A stretch of 20,451 nucleotides of DNA from CAZBLP01 sp964492825 (GTDB lineage Bacteria; DYJV01), in NCBI GenBank assembly GCA_964492825.1, contig CAZBLP010000039.1, positions 1-20,451 of the forward strand. Reading direction: 5' to 3'. Below the pieces are notes generated by a model. It made no database searches. It was not told the DNA's origin and saw only the letters and a program-made list of their open reading frames with translations. The translations under genes were made by a program, and so were the position numbers. Shown in pieces: positions 16,615 through 20,451 of the stretch (the first letter of the stretch is position 1; each line of letters starts with the position of its first letter).

Positions 16615-18525
16615 ATGAAACTCAAAATAATAACATTGATTCAGTTAATTTCCATTATTTTTGCAATACAAGTTTTTAGCAAAAATATTAATGACACGCT
16701 TTTTTTTGTTGGTGAAGATACTGATGTAATTACAATTGCCTCAGGTAGGCCTGAAAATCCTGAGAAAGCCCCGGCTTCAAACAGAATTTACAAGGATTTT
16801 TCCATACATAGCAATTTTGAAGATTTAATTAAAAAAATACCTGGTTTTTACATTGACGATACTAATCAGAGAACCAAATTGTATTTCAGAGGTATTCCTG
16901 ATTCACTGCTGTTTTTATATGACGGCGTTCCTATTACTTCAGATTTAACAAGAAGTGTTGTTCCTCTGAGAGACGAACTGCCTTTCTACAATATTTCCAA
17001 AATAGAAGTTGTTTACGGAGCATCTTCAGTATTATGGGGCGCTGATGCTTTTGCAGGAGTAATGAATTCTGTTTTGAAAAAAGGCTCGGAAATTAACGGG
17101 CTGAATATTTCAGCAACAAATAATACTTTTAACAGAGATAGAAGCTTTTATGTTGAAGGTGGCAAAATTTTTAACAAATTAGATGCTATGTTTTCAATAT
17201 ATTACAAAGATTTGGAGAAAAAATTTAAAACAGATTATGCTGATAAAAGCTACGATTTTGATTTCGCCACTAAGCTGATTTACAATAATGAGTTGAATTT
17301 TACTCTGCGATTATCAAATAATAAAAATAAATATATTAATTCTTATAAAGATAATTTATGGGATTCTGAAGATAACAAACCGTTTAATTTATTAAAAGCA
17401 GAGTACAACAAAAAATTCATACATTCCTCTATTAATATCAAAACTTACTACCTTGATATGGACTTTACCTCAAAAGAAAACGGATTTAATATCAAACAGA
17501 GAAACAAAGTCTATTATGGCGGAATTATTTACAACAGAGACCTTTTTAATAACAGTGCCATGATAACTGTCGGATATAATTACCGTAAAAATAAAATAGA
17601 AAATTCCGATGCTGTAATCAGAAGTTTTATACCTGATTATGTAATTAATAAATCCTCTTTTTATCCGCTAATAGATAAAGTTTCTGTAAGCACTTATCTT
17701 AATTCTTATTTCCTGCAATTCAGAAAACATTTTAAATTCTTTGAAACATGGGCAGGATATAGAAAAGATTTCCATTCAAAATATGATAACACTGATAGTT
17801 TCAATTTAGGTGTGGGTTATTTTAAAAACAGATTCACTTTTAAAATTAACTACGGTTTATCATACAGAACACCGCTTCCAAAAGAATTTATTGAAAGAAG
17901 CAAAGTAATTCCCGAAAAAGTTTACAATCTTAACATTGAAGCAAAATACAATAATTTCTCAATAATGTTTTTCAGAAACAGATTGGAAGACCTGATTTTG
18001 GAAAATTCCTATACAGGATTTTCAAATAAATTATCTGCAAATATTTATGGAATTCAGGCAGAAACAAAGGGAGATTTCACAAAAAATCTTTCTTATTATA
18101 TAAATTGCACTTTTATTATGAATAACAAATTAAAAGACGAGTATTACAAACTGCTTGATTATATTATCATTAATCCTGATTTTCAAATTGAAAAATTCTA
18201 TAAAACCCTAACCAAGCCTCTTGATATTGGTGCCAAACGATTTGCCAATGCCAGCCTGATTTATAAAAAAAATAATTATGAAATTTTTTTAACTGCAAAT
18301 TATACAGGAGATAGAAACTACTATTTTTTACCTGAAAACAGTAAAATCAAAATTAGCAATAAAGTGATTTTTAATGCAGGGCTAAATATAAAAAATTTTA
18401 AAAATTTCAGAACTCAAATATTTATTGAAAATATTTTTAATTCAAGATTTCAACTTCCAGGAAATTATGCTCCTGAAAAAAACAAACCATTTAATTTTAT
18501 TATAAAAATAGGATACAAATTTTAA
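16615..18525 (+). CDS. TonB-dependent outer-membrane receptor
   Basis: The 636-residue protein begins with a signal peptide (about 1-22) and a possible TonB box, DVITIAS (37-43). The plug domain (about 47-158) has FEDLIKKIPGFYIDD, FRGIPDSLLFLYDGVPI and EVVYGASSVLWGADAFAGVMN, the standard plug ending. The rest is a beta-barrel rich in alternating aromatic residues, ending in a terminal phenylalanine (IKIGYKF) as required for outer-membrane insertion. It is near the length of BtuB-type receptors, but no substrate motif is visible. Its ATG directly abuts the regulator's TAG stop, with AGAAGGA upstream, so it is translated together with the two-component genes. The linked methylase makes a corrinoid or other tetrapyrrole substrate attractive; siderophores remain possible. 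Confidence 0.9.
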   Translation: MKLKIITLIQLISIIFAIQVFSKNINDTLFFVGEDTDVITIASGRPENPEKAPASNRIYKDFSIHSNFEDLIKKIPGFYIDDTNQRTKLYFRGIPDSLLFLYDGVPITSDLTRSVVPLRDELPFYNISKIEVVYGASSVLWGADAFAGVMNSVLKKGSEINGLNISATNNTFNRDRSFYVEGGKIFNKLDAMFSIYYKDLEKKFKTDYADKSYDFDFATKLIYNNELNFTLRLSNNKNKYINSYKDNLWDSEDNKPFNLLKAEYNKKFIHSSINIKTYYLDMDFTSKENGFNIKQRNKVYYGGIIYNRDLFNNSAMITVGYNYRKNKIENSDAVIRSFIPDYVINKSSFYPLIDKVSVSTYLNSYFLQFRKHFKFFETWAGYRKDFHSKYDNTDSFNLGVGYFKNRFTFKINYGLSYRTPLPKEFIERSKVIPEKVYNLNIEAKYNNFSIMFFRNRLEDLILENSYTGFSNKLSANIYGIQAETKGDFTKNLSYYINCTFIMNNKLKDEYYKLLDYIIINPDFQIEKFYKTLTKPLDIGAKRFANASLIYKKNNYEIFLTANYTGDRNYYFLPENSKIKISNKVIFNAGLNIKNFKNFRTQIFIENIFNSRFQLPGNYAPEKNKPFNFIIKIGYKF

Positions 18526-18530
18526 CAAAC

Positions 18531-18565
18531 TGGTCAAATTTAACCACACTGGCTCAATATAGCCA
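18531..18565. promoter_or_regulatory. two tandem 16-bp dyads, candidate activator sites
   Basis: TGGTCAAATTTAACCA (18531-18546) and TGGCTCAATATAGCCA (18550-18565) are imperfect inverted repeats, in the same register, 19 bases apart and identical at 12 of 16 positions. The shared form is TGGy-N8-rCCA. Paired 16-17-bp dyads of this kind are the usual enhancer sites of NtrC-family activators. They begin 6 bases after the TonB-receptor stop and about 285-305 bases before the start predicted for the -24/-12 promoter match. Neither is followed by a T run, so a terminator is unlikely. The regulator that binds is inferred, not shown. Confidence 0.42.
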
Positions 18566-18569
18566 ATAA

Positions 18570-18638
18570 GTTAGTCGATAGTCGTTAGTCATTAGTCAAT
18601 ACTCCCTAATCTTTAAACATTAATTACTAATAACTAAT
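18570..18638. repeat. heptamer repeat array TTAGTC with inverted arm
   Basis: Four 7-base units follow head to tail at 18570-18597: GTTAGTC, GATAGTC, GTTAGTC, ATTAGTC. After a 22-base gap, ATTACTAATAACTAAT (18623-18638) is the degenerate inverse of the last two units, so GTTAGTCATTAGTCAAT (18584-18600) can pair with it imperfectly. Similar sequence (AATTATTAGTTATTA) occurs at 285-299 before mlaA. Simple heptamer drift is the plain explanation; no function is visible. Confidence 0.6.
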
Positions 18639-18702
18639 ACAAAAACAAATGTAAAATCTAACAGCAATTTTTTTTACAAGTACTCCTATTTGCCATAAAA
18701 GC

Positions 18703-18734
18703 TGTCATTCTGAGGGCTTTAGCCCGAAGAATCT
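18703..18734. repeat. GTCATTCTGAG...GAAGAATCT palindromic repeat
   Basis: The element holds nested inverted repeats: ATTCT (18707-18711) pairs with AGAAT (18728-18732), GGGC (18714-18717) pairs with GCCC (18722-18725) around a TTTA loop, and a GA/GA internal mismatch lies between the two stems. Intergenic repeats of the form GTCATTCTGAG...CGAAGAATCT are familiar from many bacterial genomes as REP-like palindromes; I rely on recognition here. A T run suitable for a terminator is absent. Confidence 0.6.
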
Positions 18735-18814
18735 TTAACTTTTAGGACTATTTTTGATTATTGCTAAACCATGCTTATTAAGTTCTAAATCCACAAAAAA
18801 ATTAGAATCATTTT

Positions 18815-18830
18815 TGGTACTAAAATTGCG
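18815..18830 (+). promoter_or_regulatory. sigma-54 (-24/-12) promoter match
   Basis: TGGTACTAAAATTGCG matches the consensus TGGCACG-N4-TTGCW at TGG, AC and TTGC. The invariant GG (18816-18817) and GC (18828-18829) are separated by exactly 10 bases, as required. The start site would fall at 18841, 4 bases before the ATG of the CAP-like gene. An NtrC-family activator gene ends about 2.2 kb upstream. The very short leader is a reason for caution. Confidence 0.5.
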
Positions 18831-18844
18831 TTAGTTAGTCTGTT

Positions 18845-19714
18845 ATGATAAGAAAATTTTGTCAATACATTTTCATTTTAGCTGGATTATTGTTGTCAGT
18901 AAGCGGATACACTGATAATTTGAAAAATTTCAGCGAGATTAATGTTGTATCTTATCCGCAGATAGTGGTTAATATTAACCAGTTCAGAAATAATCCTTTT
19001 GCTTATATCTATGTCCACAATGGTGATTTTCCTGATATTACTGAAAATGTACGTAAAAATCTATTTGACTTATGGCGTGTTCAAAAGCCTGAATATATTA
19101 CAGGCGGATTACCTGAGCTGCAATATGACAAATGCCTCGAGCAAATAGCAGAAGAAAATTTATACAATATATCTGACTCCATGGCTATATCTCATATTAA
19201 TAAGGATATTATTAATTCTGAATGTCATATGCTTTTTACAGGTGAGACCATTATTGCACTTGCTTTTCAAAATTATATTGACTCTGATGAGTTTTATAAT
19301 AAAATAAGCCCGTTAATTATCAAAAAAGCTGTTTCTCTTAATGACAGTGAGACAGCTCCTGTTACATTTCAATATAACAGAGCAGGAGCAGCATTGTTTA
19401 GCGGTGCTATTAAAGTGGAAGGCTCCACATACAATGTTTATATACTTGACATTGTTTACGGAGTTTTTAATTTAAAATACGCTAATGAAGTTTACGGAAG
19501 AGTTGAAAACATCAGTAATTCAGCTACTATTTCCATTATTGACAACAACGGATTACAGATTAAAAATATCAATGTTAATTCAGACGGAAGTTTTTATGCA
19601 ACATTGCCTTATGAAGGTGATTATACTTTTGAATTAAAAAACAGCAATGGAACATCTTTTTACAAAGATATTTATTACAGATTTGGAGATATGCTTTATC
19701 TCAATTTTAATTAG
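18845..19714 (+). CDS. secreted CAP/SCP-like protein with C-terminal beta-sandwich domain
   Basis: The 289-residue protein has a signal peptide (about 1-22). Residues about 35-210 follow the CAP (SCP/PR1) pattern: NINQFRNNPFAYI, then LPELQYDKCLEQIAEENLYNISD, a SH pair with H117, GETI at 133-136, and a final AGAALFSGAIKVEGSTYNVYILDIVYG resembling the last CAP strands. Residues about 213-289 look like a small carboxypeptidase-regulatory or Ig-like sandwich (VYGRVEN...INVNSDGSFYATLPYEGDYTFEL). Bacterial CAP proteins are extracellular and mostly of unknown role. The ATG is chosen because it begins the signal peptide and an in-frame TAG lies just upstream (18836-18838). No Shine-Dalgarno sequence precedes it. 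Assignment rests on motif order alone. Confidence 0.6.
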   Translation: MIRKFCQYIFILAGLLLSVSGYTDNLKNFSEINVVSYPQIVVNINQFRNNPFAYIYVHNGDFPDITENVRKNLFDLWRVQKPEYITGGLPELQYDKCLEQIAEENLYNISDSMAISHINKDIINSECHMLFTGETIIALAFQNYIDSDEFYNKISPLIIKKAVSLNDSETAPVTFQYNRAGAALFSGAIKVEGSTYNVYILDIVYGVFNLKYANEVYGRVENISNSATISIIDNNGLQIKNINVNSDGSFYATLPYEGDYTFELKNSNGTSFYKDIYYRFGDMLYLNFN

Positions 19715-19761
19715 CAGAAAAATTATTGCTCTTTGAAATGATTTTTTATAAAATAAAAATC

Positions 19762-19790
19762 TTGAATTTTTTTTAATTTTGTGTTTTATT
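19762..19790 (+). promoter_or_regulatory. sigma-70 promoter with extended -10 for the surface-protein gene
   Basis: TTGAAT (19762-19767) and TTTATT (19785-19790) are separated by 17 bases, and TG at 19782-19783 provides an extended -10. Transcription would start near 19797, giving a leader of about 125 bases before the ATG at 19922. Confidence 0.5.
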
Positions 19791-19796
19791 AGGGAG

Positions 19797-19916
19797 AAGA
19801 TTTTTAATCAGTAAAATCTAATAAGAGAGGGGGTGATTCAAGGAATTAAGTTTAAAAATTTTTAAATTGTAGTTTTTCAAATTAAGTTTTACCAATTATT
19901 AAAAAAATTAAGGAGG
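19797..19916 (+). promoter_or_regulatory. long structured mRNA leader with two Shine-Dalgarno-like sites
   Basis: AGATTTT (19798-19804) pairs with AAAATCT (19813-19819) as a 7-bp hairpin right at the predicted 5' end, a common arrangement for stabilising abundant mRNAs. GAGGGGGTGATT (19827-19838) resembles the extended Shine-Dalgarno sequence AAGGAGGTGATC but lies about 84 bases before the start, so it could be a ribosome standby site. TTTAAAAATTTTTAAA (19851-19866) is a perfect palindrome. AGGAGG (19911-19916) is the working ribosome site, 5 bases from the ATG. Confidence 0.45.
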
Positions 19917-19921
19917 ATTAA

Positions 19922-20451
19922 ATGGGTAAACGAATTTTAGGTTTAATTATTGCAGTGGCATTTATGCTCTCTGCAGCAGCACTTTTTGCAACAACAAGTA
20001 CAGTTGGTGCAAAATTTATTCTTGATAAAACAAAGGTTAGCGCCACTGATGACACAAGAACTGTTAACCTTACTGTATTAGGTGTTGACAGTAGTGACAA
20101 AGTTGACCTTTACGGAGAGCAGTATGGTTCTACTTTATATGTTGTTGTTTCTTCTACAATAGGGACTTTATCTGGAGGAACAAGCTCACCTACTGGTGCT
20201 GCTGGAAGCTTTGCATCAAGTGTTAAGTATTACACCATGAGTCAGGGTGTTGCAAAGGTTAATGTAACATATGCCTCAACTGTCAGCGGCACAGATACAT
20301 TGAATATTCAGTTAATGGAACAAGAGCCTACAGAAGGTGGCGGAAATAATTACAAACTTATAGCTTCAACCTCCAAAACCATTACTGTTGAAGCAGGTAC
20401 AGCAAGTGTTAAATCATTAACATATTCAACTAGCAGTGATACTACTTCTAC
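19922..20451 (+). CDS. secreted surface protein, 5' part (runs off the window)
   Basis: The open frame begins with ATG behind AGGAGG and stays open to the window edge, giving 176 complete codons. Residues 1-23 (MGKRILGLIIAVAFMLSAAA then LFA) form a strong signal peptide. The mature part is rich in Thr, Ser, Gly and Val, has no cysteine in the visible part, and shows beta-strand-like stretches (FILDKTKVSATDDTRTVNLTVLG; GVAKVNVTYASTVSGTDTLNIQLM) that recall bacterial Ig-like (Big/invasin-type) domains. I do not recognise the full family. The promoter, long leader and strong ribosome site suggest abundant expression, as for an S-layer or other cell-surface protein, but that is inference. The C-terminus and any anchor lie outside the window. 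Confidence 0.8.
   Translation, partial: MGKRILGLIIAVAFMLSAAALFATTSTVGAKFILDKTKVSATDDTRTVNLTVLGVDSSDKVDLYGEQYGSTLYVVVSSTIGTLSGGTSSPTGAAGSFASSVKYYTMSQGVAKVNVTYASTVSGTDTLNIQLMEQEPTEGGGNNYKLIASTSKTITVEAGTASVKSLTYSTSSDTTS

Noticed and set aside
18531..18565. Dyads after the TonB receptor as an intrinsic terminator
   Set aside because: The stems are short (4-5 bp outer arms) and no T run follows.
18570..18638. CRISPR-like array
   Set aside because: Units are 7 bases with no spacers, and no cas gene is present.
19751..19777. Weak hairpin AAAAAT/ATTTTT with T run as a terminator of the CAP-like gene
   Set aside because: The stem is only A-T pairs and overlaps the proposed -35 of the next promoter.
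19833..19865. Small leader peptide starting at GTG 19833 (10 codons)
   Set aside because: The start codon overlaps its own supposed ribosome site, leaving no spacing.

Overview
This AT-rich window comes from a diderm (Gram-negative-type) bacterium. Outer-membrane lipid transport genes (mlaA/mlaC), a TonB-dependent receptor, a siroheme decarboxylase of the alternative heme route, a minimal SufCB iron-sulfur pair and a GatAB amidotransferase occur together. This set and the low GC resemble Deferribacterota, but that placement is an inference from gene content. Apart from a tRNA-Leu at the left edge on the minus strand, every gene I can support reads on the plus strand.

Layout. (1) 12-95: tRNA-Leu(CAA). 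(2) 327-4169: mlaA-mlaC-RND exporter, a tightly spaced putative lipid-transport operon whose pump is an HpnN-like RND protein and not MlaFED. (3) 4217-12302: a housekeeping run of ahbB-like siroheme decarboxylase, hemL, sufC, sufB-like, gatA, gatB and tyrS. The 189-base gap before hemL holds a 10-bp stem crossed by a 13-bp long-range pairing, a possible pseudoknotted leader RNA. (4) 12306-18525: five genes with overlapping or nearly touching ends: a CbiF/CobM-like tetrapyrrole methylase, a periplasmic ABC_sub_bind-type protein, a membrane histidine kinase, an NtrC-family sigma-54 activator and a TonB-dependent receptor. (5) 18526-18844: a 319-base gap with two tandem 16-bp dyads, a heptamer repeat array, a GTCATTCTGAG-type palindromic repeat and a -24/-12 (sigma-54) promoter match. 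(6) 18845-19714: a secreted CAP-like protein. (7) 19922 to the window end: the 5' part of a secreted, Thr/Ser/Gly-rich surface protein behind a strong-looking promoter and a structured leader.

How they may work together. HemL makes 5-aminolevulinate, and the AhbB-like protein acts later in tetrapyrrole synthesis at siroheme. Region 4 looks like a sensing and uptake unit: the periplasmic protein could report ligand to the kinase, the kinase would phosphorylate the activator, and the outer-membrane receptor would import the ligand. The methylase hints at a corrinoid or other tetrapyrrole ligand, but nothing proves it. The activator has an intact GAFTGA loop, so it should act on sigma-54 promoters. 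The only good -24/-12 match I noticed lies just downstream, in front of the CAP-like gene, with two enhancer-like dyads further upstream.

No CRISPR array, insertion sequence, transposase, rRNA or clear intrinsic terminator was seen.
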